Source: Sebastes aleutianus | Taxonomy: Eukaryota; Chordata; Actinopteri; Perciformes; Sebastidae | DNA length: 64,000 nucleotides | Direction of reading: 5' to 3' | Assembly: GCA_916700875.1 (NCBI GenBank) | Contig: CAKAKS010000032.1 | Coordinates: 7,875,001 to 7,939,000 of the forward strand | Shown: one piece after another, positions 22,006 to 33,480 of the stretch | Layout: each line of letters begins with the position of its first letter | Position numbering within the stretch: position 1 is the stretch's first letter | The notes under the pieces: generated by a model | Databases searched by the model: none | What the model was told of the DNA's origin: nothing | The model's input: the letters and a program-made list of their open reading frames with translations, nothing else | Program-made: the position numbers and the translations under genes

Positions 22006-25000
22006 CTACAGAGAGAGATGTGTTCAGGGAGGTTGGACTAATCACACCAATATTAAGGATTCTTATTACACAGCTTTGTTAAATACTCTTCTTGGTCGAT
22101 CATGGCGTGCTACGGTCTGTTATTTCTTTATAGCAGACCGTCACTATGTATAGCAGACCGTTGCTATGGGCGCAGTTCTGATGTCGGACTCTGGCAGACC
22201 GATTTTGTGTCAAATTATTGATTTCTTAAGTAAGTCGCTGTGTAATAAGCGATAATGGGTCATAACAGCTAGCGGGTCACTGTTGTGAAATAAACCCAGA
22301 CAGGGCGATGATGATACAATGGTTGCGAATTTACAGTCATTAGGTTTGTGATTCCTTTGACCTACTACTAGACAAACACAATTCCTATAAATGGCAATTG
22401 AAGGCACTGACAAAACAGGGATATTAATTGCAATGTATAAACCAACTGGTGTGCTGTATTCGAAAACAAGCTATTGAAAATGAGCAAGCCTAATAAAATG
22501 ATATGTAATGTTGTGTAACATTGTAAGATGTCTCACATTGTGACAAACCCACAGATTATAACCACCCAACTCTGCAGTTATCCTCCGCTCATGTCTTTGC
22601 TTTTTGGCTGCCAGCAACCACAAGATTTGTTTCATTCTAATCAGCTTTGCTTCCAAACACAGCAGGAAGTGGTTTGCATTGAAAATAAACCCACTGCATG
22701 CTGCCTGCACAGCACCAAACACCAGAACAACAATGTTAGTGACTAACTGAGGAACATAGCATTTAGCAGCTAACAAGCTAAATATTTTTCTCAGGAGTTG
22801 GTGGAGAGCAAAAACAGAGCTAAAAGGAGAGTGAATATTGGACTAAAATCCATCAGGAGGCCAGAAACACAACTTCAAATGAATGCTAATGTATCTACTA
22901 GATGTGTAAATAGGCAACTGTGTGCTAACTGTAACAACTGAGGGGCAAATTCACAAAAGGATTCTGGTATCGTGACATCCCTAGTGTAGGCCTATGGGAA
23001 CTGACAAAATGCTTAAAATGTATTATTGCAGTGCCAAAAGACGCAGTGAAAAATTTTGGGTGCATCTAAATGAAAAAGTAAGGCGCACCAGTGCAACCAA
23101 TGTAAACGTTAGTCTGGAGCCCTGTAGTAACATGTGATTTAAGCAATTAGGTATCAGATTTAAAGTCAGTGCCATTTCTCTTGGCTTCCAACCCAGTCGA
23201 GTCTAAAGCCGTTCAGATCACTCCAACCAAGCCTGAACCAATTTATACTGTATATGTAACCACTACAACCACTTGTATTTGCCATCATAAGGTTGGCCCA
23301 GCACAGACTCGAATGAACCTGAAGTCACCTTACCGTACATCCCCGAAAACAACAAGCTGAACTCACCATGAATCACCAGTACAGCCAGCTGAGTACATCT
23401 CCATGCCAGGAGGACCAATGGGTCTTCGTTCCGATTGATGCTGAGGTCAGGGAAGTCGGGGTCATCCCTCAGGAGCAGGAAGTGAGTCAGCGTTTTGTTG
23501 TACTGCTGAGAGATGATCTCCAACGTGGCGTCGGTCACCAGTGTGCCGTAACTGTCGAGGTGCAGGCGCTCCAGAGGAAGGCTAGGCTTTAGGACCCTGA
23601 GGAGCTCCGAGCTGTCGACCTCCAGGGCCATGATGTACACTCGCAGGTTGGCACTCACACGAATCTGGGGAGGAACGGGTATATTTAAAAGGATGTATAC
23701 ATTGAGGCATGCACTTATTTAAAGATGGAGGCAGCAGTGCTGAGATCAAAATGTAGCTGTTGTTGGCGTAAGGGATTTCAAACATCTTGTCATCAAATTG
23801 AGCAAAAGGCTGTCCTGGAATCATTTTTCTGGCAGAGGGGCCAACAAGACTCAGAAACTCAGAAGAATACAAAAATACATGTTGCATTACCAGTGCCTTC
23901 CAGTCATCCTCTGAAGCAGTCCCTTCTAATGGTTTGAACTCCAGGGCGGCGCCGTTGAGCAGCAGGGAGAGGCGATGCAGTGGAGTTCGGCGTGGAGACG
24001 CAAGCAGACCACAAAGCTCAGATGTCAAATCAGAGAAATCCAGAGCCAGAGAATGAAGATTAGATAGACGATCCATCTCTGATGGCGAGATGAGGGGACC
24101 TGAGGGAAATTCAGGAGAGGTTACAAGTTGTACAAACATAATACAACTATGATTATAAAAAAATTTAGATTTTTTTTCGATGCATAAACAGATTAAATAC
24201 ATCATTCATCACTGTTTAACTGATCATTAAATCGGTAAAAATTCTTATTGTCAGTTAACGGTTAATTATCAACATCTCTAATATCTATGGGTTTAACGCT
24301 TATAAAACTTAAACCAATATAATCCAATTGTTTTTTTAATGGAAGACAAATAGATCCAGAAGAATCCCACCAACACATACCCAGCTGGTGGTCCAGTAAA
24401 CTGAGGTGCTGCAGGGTCTCAGCTGAAGGATTTGACAGGCAGGCTAAGGAGCAGGGAGTCACTAGGCCCAGCATGAAGCTACAGGACAACCATCTCAGCT
24501 GCCTGCTGTTAGACAACACCTCCATGAACAACTGCTGGATTCTGCAGAAAGCACAGTGGAGGAGAAGAGAATTAGCTTCAAAACACTTTACCTGCATGAC
24601 TACAGCTTCCTGCACGTTAAATTCAAAACACAATGTGAGCTGTGTATGCCAGTTCAAATCAAATCGAAGACAAGTTTCATACTAAAAATAAACCTCGAGT
24701 GAAGAAGGAAAAACGGGCTAAAGATATACATTTGTGCAAAGAGAAAGACATGTAACAGAAAAACACTGCACTGAAAAAATGTAATATTTTTATCCTTTTA
24801 TATAACAAACGTAACGAAAGCAAACAGAACATTTCACCACATTAAACTGTGTGTCGAGAAAATGTCCAAGGCCGCGACAAAATATTCTTTATTTGGCGAA
24901 TTTGATGTTCATAAACAGTTTGACATCATCAAGATTGTGCCGAATCCTCCAGACCTGTTTTACAAAGCACAACATTGAAGGTATGACTTGACATCACATT

Positions 25001-28000
25001 TTCATGTGATGCCACCCACCTCACTACCACTGAGTTGCACAACAAACCCACACTGGTTGCTATGAATGATAAATACTGTGATACAAAAAGGTAGCCCATC
25101 AAAATTGGCAATAATCTGTATACTGTTCTGGATCAATGGGCTGTTTGTGTTGAAATGGGTCCCCAAATTAAGTACCCTGAAACACATACAGTATATATGT
25201 ACATAAATGTAGTGAGGGGGAAAATAGTCACACACTTGTAGCCATGATGCAAAAAATTATTTACTGGCTACTACTGGGTTCCAGTGCCCAGCTGGAGGCT
25301 GCACCCTAGATATAAAGTTTGTCTGATTGCTGTTCCAAATTGTCCAATCCATCAGAATTGTACGCCTCACGGGTTATCAATGCTGGCATGCTTTTCTGAC
25401 AGTTACAAAAAAATCATGCGTCATGACGCCAAACTCTGCGTCTGCATCTACGACTACGCAGCTGGAAACTTGCAACAAGAAAGGTTGTGTCCAAAATTCC
25501 ATACTAACATACTATTTAGTACGCTAAAACCACAATGAGATTTTTTAGTATATCCGAAATCTTAGAATGAAACCATGATTACGCGAGCAGCACGTCCGTT
25601 ACCGAGGGTAAATATCCTGTTATAACATTAGCGCCACGTAGACAGGCTTTGCACATTTTTTCTGTGACTAAGAACCTAAATGAAAACGAATGCTGTACAA
25701 ATATTCTCTCATGTCATCCATGACAATCAGACTGTTGCTACAGATAGCTCTGAGGCTACAGCCAGCTGCTCGACTCGCTTATCAGCTCCAAGCCAGCAAA
25801 ACCCTTTCAAGCTCGCTGCACGGGGAGGGAAAATAAGCATAGAAAGGGTCAATGAATGTCACCGTGCAGTCACAAAATTTGTAGAAAGGTTTGAACCCTT
25901 TCTCATTTTTCCGCAGAAGAATTGTTGATTTTATGTGCTAATTTTATATTTGGTTTAAGCTTATTTCCTGTTGAAAACGGGTAATATAATTCATTTAAAT
26001 GTTACAAGGCATGCCTATTTTTCTAAGGAAGAATTGTTTATTTTATCATTAAGTTTTGTATACCTATTGTAATTTGTTTTAGGGGCGGCTGTGACTTAGA
26101 GGTAGAGCGGGTCGCCCACCAATCCGAAGATCTGCGGTATGATCCCTGGCTCCTCCAGTCTGCATGTCGAGGTGTCCTAGGGCAACATACTGAACCCCAA
26201 ATTGCTCCCTAAGGCTGTGCCAGCGGTGTGTGAATGAGTATTTGGATTAGATCCTGATGGGCAGGTTGGCAGCTTGCATAGCAGCCTCTACCATTGGTGT
26301 ATGAATGTGTGGTTGGAAGACTTGAAAAGCACTGTATAATAAATGCAAGTCTATTTACCATTTAACATGTTCAAATGTTATTATGCAGATATTCTTCACT
26401 GTGTTCAAACTCAGAGATAATAATACAGCTGCGTTGATGCTGAAAACCTGTGTAGGCCTACATTTTTTTCCACACAGAAAATAGATGAGGAATCAATGAG
26501 GAATCGATAAGGAATCGGACCGATATGCAGAATTGGTAATGGCGTTGCTATCAATAAAGTCAATCAATCACTTCCCATCCCGACAGCTAATTAGCATGCT
26601 GGACTATTTAACAAACATTACATCATTGTTTGCGATTCTCAGTTTATAAACAATCCCTCCCTCTTCAGAGACTATGATCCACAGAGCCTGCTGCACCTCA
26701 GCGGTCTAGGCTACATTATTCATTTATTTATTATCAGTTTGTTGACAGAAAGCTGGTCACACACAGTGAGTGTGTTTAATGTTGTGTGCTGTGGTGCGGT
26801 GATGCTGGAGATGCTGTGTGCCCGCTGACTGGATGATGACAAACTGTCCTATGAACATCTATCCATTTTGAAAATGTATTATCCCTCTGAGACACCAAAC
26901 AACACACACTGTTTCCAAATCCAAACAGTGCCATTTTGTAGATAATACTCTCCCACACCCACACACAAACATCCACTGAATATCAAAAAGACAATATTAT
27001 TTTGTCCATTCATGTTCTGCGCTCAATCAATTACCAATATAATATCACGTTGTAGTCCTATACATTTGATTTACAATGCAAGTAACCACTCTGGACAGAA
27101 ACAAATACTGAATCTAACCATTTCTGACATTCAGCAGATATGTATATTGCTATGCTCAGGCTTACTCATTGATTTTTTTGTCCCCCTGGTGAATCTGGTG
27201 CAGGTTGGAGCTGTCCAGTAGGCCCTCCTGCTGGAGAACGCAGGTGTCTCCATACAGACTCAGCTTCCGCAGGTTTCTAGAGAATGAGAGAGAGAGAATG
27301 TTAGAAATATATACATTTGTATATATTAGGGGTGGAACGGGTCACAAAATTCACGGTGTGGTTCATATCACGGTTTTGGGGTCACACGTAAGGAAAAAGC
27401 TTAAGGAATACGGTTGGATTTCTGTGCCACTGTGTTATTTAAAAATAATGAATAAATATAAAACACATTACAGGGATTGTGCTGCTGGAATTACTATGTT
27501 GCTTAAGTGTATAGCGCAGCTCAAGTAACGTTAATCATATGCTGAAATCAAGCGTCCTCCATGACTGCATAAGGCTGCATATCGTTCACTATAAACCTAC
27601 CCAATACTTTAGTTATGTTTTTTTGCCCTGTCTGAATCTGCTTGTAGAGGCTGTTTAAATGCTGCGGGGAAAAGGAGTTGCTCTTTGCTACCCGAGTCTC
27701 TTCTCCTTGCGCTATCAACGGACACCGGAGTGATGTCTTCATAAATGGGTCATCATATTGGAATTGTTGCTGCTAGCATAAACCACACATGTTGCACAGT
27801 GCTTACACAGTCGCCGTTTTATCCACCACATTTTTCCTGTCATTTTCATAGGTAACACTAAATCCGTAATGCTCCCATACAGCAGAGCGAAAGAATGCTG
27901 GTGGATCCTGTACTTTATCGTGTCCAATCGCCATTTCCTAAACTGACTGACAGCCGCACTCTGCACTTCATCCGTGCCAACCGAGAAGGAGAGTGGGGTC

Positions 28001-31000
28001 ACGCTTCATATCTTTGGGTACAACACAACCGCAGTAAAGTCTGGTCTGCACTCGCCAAAATTGAGCCAACAGCAACGCACGACTACAGCTTCAGTTACAC
28101 TGCGTATGTGCTATACCCCATACCTCAAGACCCATGTCCGCCTGTGTCCCAGCCTACTTCCATAGGCCTTGATTTCTAGAGTGACAATAAACGGGAGCCT
28201 AACTCTACATGAAAAAAATACACAATCGGCATCATAACTTATTTCAAATGAATCGAACAATTCATACACGCCCAAAACCGTGACTAGTGAACCGAACGGT
28301 TCGTATTATTTACCTGAACCGTTCCATCCCTAATGTATATTCAGATGATGTACACCTCTTCTATGTGACATCTAATGTTGACTAGCTATATCCCCCTAAA
28401 GAAACCCTGTACCCCCCTAAAAAAGACAAAAACGGGTCTATTGTAGGTCTCAGAGGGTTTAACAGACTGACTTTGCATTTAACCATAATTATGTCAAATG
28501 GATGACATCCTTGTCATCTGTTTGCTCTGTCAACATTTGTTGAAGTCATTACTGCTGTAAATTGTGTATCTGGTTGAATCACATGGAGCGCACAAGGGGT
28601 GCTTGGGAAGCAGAAATAGTAGTCAGACTAGGGATTAAGTTTAACCGTTTCCAATCCAAACAACGTCAGAAGAGGGGGGTGTTACCTCTTACCTCAAACT
28701 GTAGCCATTTTGTGCAATCCAACCCTGGTTCTCTATATTGCTGGGTCGTCTCCTATCGTGACAGAATTATGGCTGCTTTGCCCTATGGTGCACTGCTGTC
28801 TAGAGTCCATAATACAACAGTTATACTAACAGATTGCCAACAAACACGCAGCAGACTATATTCCAAAAGTTGATGCTTTGAAAAGCAGTCCAAACAGACA
28901 GTCTGCATCTGTTTTGACAATGTTGTATGGAAGATCATTGATGCAACTTGTAGGAAAGTATTATCAAGCACATACTGTAAGTGCCGTGCAGCCACACATG
29001 ACGTAGGTCTACCTACTAGGTGCTGTGTGCATTATGTTTGATGATGCCCACTTCCTGTAAATGAACTGAGAGCTAAGCTTCACAAAATGCCTCTACAGTG
29101 AAACCAACAGCAGTCTCATGTGCAACTACTTAGTGTGCAAAACCGCCAGTACAGGAACAATGAGTTATCTTTTCTCATTATTTCTAACATATAGTGGAGT
29201 TGGACCAGTGTTAGCTGTACGAAAAACTCACTTTTCATCACCTGATAACATGGGAGCCTAAGTTAGATATGACAGCTGACAGTTGTCCTTATCAGTGGTT
29301 ATTCAACCCGTTTGAATTGATAAAAATGGTGAACAGCAAAGAAATAACATAATTAGCTGAGTATGGCACATTTGGACATACTGCTAAAAATACTCACTTG
29401 CCCAGTCAACATTTTTTGTTGCTGGTTTGCTCATGGCAGTCTGACTGCACAGGGCCTGCAGTGATTCCTATCCAGTTCTCATACAGACTAAATCTGAATC
29501 CCAGTTTCATACTACAACGTGCTACTAAATACTAATCTTCATGGCATCATTGGTATACAAGAAACCAACACACTTTATTGTTTTGTACTGACAGGAAATG
29601 ATACAAGTCATGCACCAACCAATGCAACCTTGTTAAATGTCCAAATTCTGAGGTGCTAGTAGCTTCTAGGGGTGGAAAACAAAATCGATTCATGTATCGC
29701 GATTTTTTTATTTTGAAATACATTTTTTAATGCCAGAATCAATATATTTGCTTCATTTGAGTCTTTGCGGAGGTAAAAGGAAGTTACCGCTTTTATTGTT
29801 GTAGTCTGAGTAACGCGACGTCATATCCGTTCCGTATCCTTCAACCAAAACAAACTGCAGCGAGCCGAAACGAAAAAGTAGAAAACGACAGAGGGTCTGC
29901 ATGGATACGACCTGCACCCTCACATGTTAAATCCAAAGTGGTAAACACTACACATACAGTAACTTATGGAAACACTTTGGGTTTCACACATTGCAGGAAA
30001 AGCAGAGCTAGACATCATGGCTAAAGCTGCATGCTAACTCTTGTCATGGACAGGAATCGTAACGTGCAGTCAAGCCAGCCGTCACTCTCATCTCCGTGGT
30101 CAAATCTGCCGGCGCTACAACTGTAGAGCACCAATATACTGACATTTATGTTATATGCATCCAAATGGCCCTGATGGAGCTGACTGGGGAGTGTCGGACT
30201 TGGCAAAGTTAGTCACACGTGTATACTTCTGCTATGACCGGTTTTCAAAATAAAGTGTTAACAAAGGGAACTATATACAAAATACATACATGGAAATAAG
30301 ATTGATTGGATTATATTCACCAGAAGTATAAAACATTACATGTCCCCTATAAATCAGAAAGAAAATACCACTAATTTGTTAGGGAAATGTCTTCAGTCTT
30401 TGATTTTTGGGTTGCTGGAAAAAAAATAATAAACAATGCCTGACAATGACATGCTGAGTATCCAACATTTTTACTGTATTCATTTAGATATTTTACAAAG
30501 TAAAGGTCCCTAGAAGTGTATGATTAAACTTTTTCTCATGGTTTAGTGTTAAAAAAGTGAACAAAAATTGTAATAAATCATATTATCGAATCGCAATACT
30601 TGAATCGGGAGATAGTGGATTGTTTTTAGGGCTGGGATGATACACCTAACACTACATTGAAAAAAAATCAAGCAAGTTCAGTATGCAAACAGACACGTTG
30701 TACGTTGTCACATTTCCAGCATGGAACTGGGACACAGGCTAAAAGTTCGTCAGTCGGTTTGTGAATGGAAAGTATTGGAAACTGCTCAATGAGAAGAAGT
30801 CAGACAACAGAAAAAGGTTTCAGCCCCCTCAGCAGAACTAAGACATGAACTGCACAGCATTGGATGGGTGCTATTTCAACACCACAAAGCACTGTAGAGA
30901 ATAATAGAGAATGTGGGAGAAGGTATAATAAAGAGAAATTCTGCACTGAAATCAGGAATCTTAACATTCAAAAATAACATTTTACAGAATAGCAACTCCC

Positions 31001-32012
31001 ATAGCAGAAATTAGCCAAGTGGATAGAATTTATGTATGCAGCACTTCATGTTTTTTTTTGTTTGTTGTTTTTTACATTTATCCTTTGATATTGCAATATA
31101 TTGCAATATCTATATATTGTAATTTGCTTAATGAATTGTATATATATATATATATATATATGTTTTTGTTTTTATTTTGTTCTTTTTTTAAAAAATTGTT
31201 TATTTATTATTGAATTGACGCTTTAGCAATATTGTTCACCTGACAGTCATGCCAATAAAGCAAATTGAATTGAACTGGTTACATTCAACAGTATGCAATG
31301 ACATACCAGAGCTAAATGTGTATACACATACACATACACTGTATATGTGTGTGTGTCAGTGCTGATATCAGCAAGTCACAGCCAACAATGCCTTCTCTAG
31401 CCACCACCAGGGCTGCATTGTATCTGCTGGTATGAAGACCCCCAATGTAACATAGAAAATAGACCTGGTAACAAAAGAAACGCAGACGAGCGTTTGACTT
31501 GACACTGAAGCATACATAAGGATAATTATATCAGTAATTAATTAATATTTCTGTATGACAGAGATAAAAGGTAATAATTACAGTTAGAATGATTATAAAT
31601 AATAATAATAATTATAGTTAGACAAATTTAGGAAAATTTAATTAAAGTATATGTATGGCTCAATAAGGAAGCTGGTTAATAATTAATAATTGACTTATGG
31701 AGAAGGGTATGGGATTAAATAAGTTTATACTTCTTCTCACTCCTTTTCGAATATGTAAATCAAGGCATCAAGTGTTATTTTTCTTACGCTTTTCATTGTA
31801 TGTAAATACTACTTTCTCTGACTGTCCACTTGTTTGTATGATCACTCTCTTTTTCTTTATTTTATTTTTTTGTATTCTACATGTTCGAAATAAATTTAGA
31901 AATGAAATGAATAAATGTAAATTCAACAATAAAAAACAAACTTATTTTGTAGTTTTCCTGAAGGATGTTGAGTAATATGTGAAACTACGAAGTCAACTAA
32001 CAAAAAGGCAAT

Positions 32013-32044
<32 letters not shown>

Positions 32045-33480
32045 TCATTGTATGTAAATACTACTTGTTTCTGACTGTCCACTTGTTTGTATGATCATTA
32101 TTTTTCTTTATTTTTTCTTTATTTATTTTATTGTGTTCTACATGTTCGAAATACATTTTTGAAATGAAATGAAAAACAAAAATACATAATTATTTGATGA
32201 CTGTGAACCAATAAAATACTGTTAATAATAACGATATATTGGCTGCTAACTCCACCACAATGACATAATCATTTGATGACTGTAAACTATAAAACACTGT
32301 TAATAATAACGATATATTGGCTGTGTAACTCCACCACAATGACATAATCATTTGATGACAGTAAACTATAAAATACTGTTAACAATAACGATATATTGGC
32401 TGTGTAACTCCACCACAATGACATGATGATTTGATGACTGTAAACTATAAAATACTGTTAACAATAACGATATATTGGCTGCTAACTCCACCACAATGAC
32501 ATAATCATTTGATGACAGTAAACTATAAAATACTGTTAACAATAACGATATATTGGCTGTGTAACTCCACCACAATGACATAATCATTTGATTACTGTAA
32601 ACTATAAAATACTGTTAATAATAAGGATATATTGGCTGTGTAACTCCACCACAAAGACATGATGACTGTAAACTATAAAATACTGTTAATAATAAGGATA
32701 TATTGGCTGTGTAACTCCACCACAAAGACATGATGACTGTAAACTATAAAACACTGTTAATAATAAGGATATATTGGCTGTGTAACTCCATCACAAAGAC
32801 ATGACCCTATTACGTAACTGCTAATGTCAGGGTTTGTTTATAGCTAACTAAGCTAGCTAGCTGCTAGCTTACTGACGACGCACCAAAAAACTGTGAAATT
32901 ACAACAACAAAAAAGGTTAAAAAGTTTCATGCGAATTCTTTGAATATCGAATAAAAACAAGACACCCAGAAAATGATTTTTTGGGAGCAAAATGTAAGGG
33001 TTTTTACCTGTTGTTGCGGATGCTGGAGAACACACACAACACCTGGTCCAGGTAGGTTGCCATGGCGTCTCTCCATCGCTCGGAGAGCTGCGGGTCGCTG
33101 TCGGGCTGCTCCATCCTGCTGCTGCTGCTGGAGGTGGTGCTGCTGGTGGAGGTGGAGGTGGAGGACGGCTCGTTGTTCAGCGGACTCAGGTAGCCTTCCA
33201 CTGGGGCGAGCTCCAGCTGCAGCTCCCGCACGAAGGAGCCAAACTTCCGCATGAGGAACTCCAGCCTCGGGGTCTCTCCGGAGCCACCTCCACCGTTACC
33301 ACCACCGCCGCCTATCCGCAGCTTGAGCTCGGTCCACAGCGCCGGGTAGAAGAGACACTCCCTCCAGCGGGAACACACGGCCGAGGCCCGGAGCTTGTCT
33401 CGGTCGGAGAGGAAGGAGAATATGTGGACGATGAGCTCGCTGGGTAAAGCCATGGCTCCGACACCTCCACACAGAGCCAT
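21740..33480 (-). CDS. fbxo33: F-box only protein 33, complete (6 coding exons)
   Basis: F-box proteins bind SKP1 and bring substrates to the SCF (SKP1-CUL1-RBX1) ubiquitin ligase. FBXO33 is reported to target YB-1 (literature recall). Exons 33480-33008, 27276-27166, 24541-24381, 24099-23891, 23664-23367 and 22005-21740 join in one frame of 1,518 bases (505 residues plus TAA) with GT-AG borders. Seen: F-box at about residues 11-56 (LPSELIVHIFSFLSDRDKLR, CSRWRECLFYPALW); Gly run 57-68; LEFLMRKFGSFVREL; Ser/Thr run 106-121; then the conserved C-terminal body (LSNSRQLRWLSCSFMLGLVT, LSNLHSLALDF, LRVYIMALEV, RNEDPLVLLAWRC, EESIDFD, DPVHNLVKEVSLGLG). The ATG at 33480 (MALCG) is the first in-frame ATG after an upstream in-frame stop. 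The human protein is annotated about 50 residues longer at its N terminus. Confidence 0.95.
22085..22330. repeat. Probable dispersed repeat in fbxo33 intron 5
   Basis: Contains the motif ATAGCAGACCGT twice in tandem (about 22131-22172) and flanking sequence that I recognise as a recurring fish intron repeat. No ends are defined. Confidence 0.3.
23367..23664 (-). CDS. fbxo33: fbxo33 coding exon 5
   Basis: A 298-base exon with acceptor CCCCAG|ATTCG and donor TCATG|GTGAGT. Encodes LRVYIMALEVDSSELLRVLK, PSLPLERLHLDSYGTLVTDA and the near-invariant FPDLSINRNEDPLVLLAWRC. Confidence 0.95.
23891..24099 (-). CDS. fbxo33: fbxo33 coding exon 4
   Basis: A 209-base exon with acceptor CCCTCAG|GTCCCC and donor CACTG|GTAATG. 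Encodes PLISPSEMDRLSNLHSLALD then FSDLTSELCGLLAS and ends EDDWKAL. Ends in phase 0. Confidence 0.93.
24381..24541 (-). CDS. fbxo33: fbxo33 coding exon 3
   Basis: A 161-base exon with acceptor TCTGCAG|AATCC and donor CTGG|GTATGT. Encodes IQQLFMEVLSNSRQLRWLSC and SFMLGLVTPCSLACLSNPSA, then LQHLSLLDHQL. This is strongly conserved with mammals. Confidence 0.95.
25480..25700. repeat. Possible MITE fragment in fbxo33 intron 2
   Basis: Starts near GGTTGTGTCCAAAATTCCAT followed by ACTAACATACTATTTAGTA, a pattern common at the ends of a fish dispersed repeat. The opposite end is not found. The rest of intron 2 (24542-27165) shows only the SINE at 26082. Confidence 0.3.
26082..26366 (+). mobile_element. 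tRNA-derived SINE in fbxo33 intron 2
   Basis: Has a pol III box A-like stretch (GTGACTTAGAGGTAGAGCGG), a box B-like stretch (CGGTATGATCCC, decayed from GGTTCGATCCC), a conserved body (CATACTGAACCCCAAATTGC, GTGTGTGAATG) and a tail ending AATGCAAGTCTATTTACCAT. It lies antisense to fbxo33. The box B changes suggest it is no longer transcribed. Confidence 0.8.
27166..27276 (-). CDS. fbxo33: fbxo33 coding exon 2
   Basis: A 111-base exon with acceptor TTCTCTAG|AAACC and donor AATGA|GTAAG. Encodes NLRKLSLYGDTCVLQQEGLL then DSSNLHQIHQGDKKIN, aligning with the NLQKFSLFGDISVLQQQG segment recalled from mammalian FBXO33. Confidence 0.92.
   Translation of the reverse strand, partial: KPAEAESVWRHLRSPAGGPTGQLQPAPDSPGGQKNQ
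27326..28333. mobile_element. hAT-like non-autonomous element, about 1.0 kb
   Basis: TTAGGGGTGGAACGG at the left and complement TTAGGGATGGAACGG at the right. Flanking 8-mers TGTATATA and TGTATATT match at 7 of 8, consistent with a hAT target duplication. It lies in fbxo33 intron 1, only 50 bases beyond the acceptor of exon 2. No transposase is recognised inside. Confidence 0.7.
28342..28462 (+). mobile_element. 3'-end fragment of the TTAA element seen complete at 58039-59087
   Basis: Closely matches about 58968-59087 (shared CAGATGATGTACACC, GACAAAAACGGGTCTAT, GTCTCAGAGGGTT). The remainder of the element is absent here. Confidence 0.6.
29668..30630. mobile_element. Candidate hAT-like element with ATCGATTC-rich ends
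   Basis: Left part AGGGGTGGAAAACAAAATCG then ATTCATGTATCGCGATT. The right part (about 30585-30610, complement) carries CGATTCAAGTATTGCGATTC. The ends are partly inverted; exact borders and target duplication are not resolved. It lies in fbxo33 intron 1. Confidence 0.45.
31139..31162. repeat. (TA)n microsatellite
   Basis: About twelve TA units in fbxo33 intron 1. Confidence 0.9.
31697..31925 (+). mobile_element. LINE 3'-end fragment
   Basis: GGGATTAAATAAGTTTATAC, then TTCTTCTCACTCCTTTTCGA, ending in TCTACATGTTCGAAATAAAT. I recognise this as the 3' end of a fish non-LTR retrotransposon. The distal about 120 bases are duplicated at 32045-32170. Confidence 0.5.
32014..32044. repeat. (AAT)n microsatellite
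   Basis: About ten AAT units separating the two copies of the LINE tail. Confidence 0.9.
32045..32170 (+). repeat. Second copy of LINE tail (direct repeat)
   Basis: Repeats 31793-31910: TCATTGTATGTAAATACTAC, CTGACTGTCCACTTGTTTGT and CTACATGTTCGAAATA. It lies immediately before the minisatellite. Confidence 0.65.
32185..32799. repeat. Minisatellite, 8 copies of a 71-79 bp unit, in fbxo33 intron 1
   Basis: Units start at 32185, 32264, 32343, 32422, 32500, 32579, 32658 and 32729. Six are 78-79 bases and the last two are 71 bases, sharing one 8-base deletion. Each unit contains AACGATATATTGGCTG (AAGG in the later units) and CTCCACCACAATGACAT. The spacers are not unique, so this is not a CRISPR array. 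Confidence 0.95.
33008..33480 (-). CDS. fbxo33: fbxo33 coding exon 1 (F-box)
   Basis: 473 bases with donor AACAG|GTAAAA, encoding residues 1-157 plus two bases. It carries the entire F-box and two simple-sequence tracts: Gly at 57-68 from a GGN run, and Ser/Thr at 106-121 from an AGC/ACC-type triplet run. The exon is GC-rich compared with everything around it, consistent with a 5' CpG-rich promoter region. The exon ends in IRNNR, as in mammalian FBXO33. Confidence 0.95.

Noticed and set aside
26082..26180. Functional tRNA gene at the head of the SINE
   Set aside because: Box B is mutated and a typical SINE body and tail follow.
32366..32587. Open frame with repeated peptide blocks
   Set aside because: It is translation of the minisatellite, and copies with the 8-base deletion would shift the frame.
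32185..32799. CRISPR-like regular repeat spacing
   Set aside because: The whole 71-79 base unit repeats with no unique spacers, there are no cas genes, and the host is a vertebrate. It is a minisatellite.
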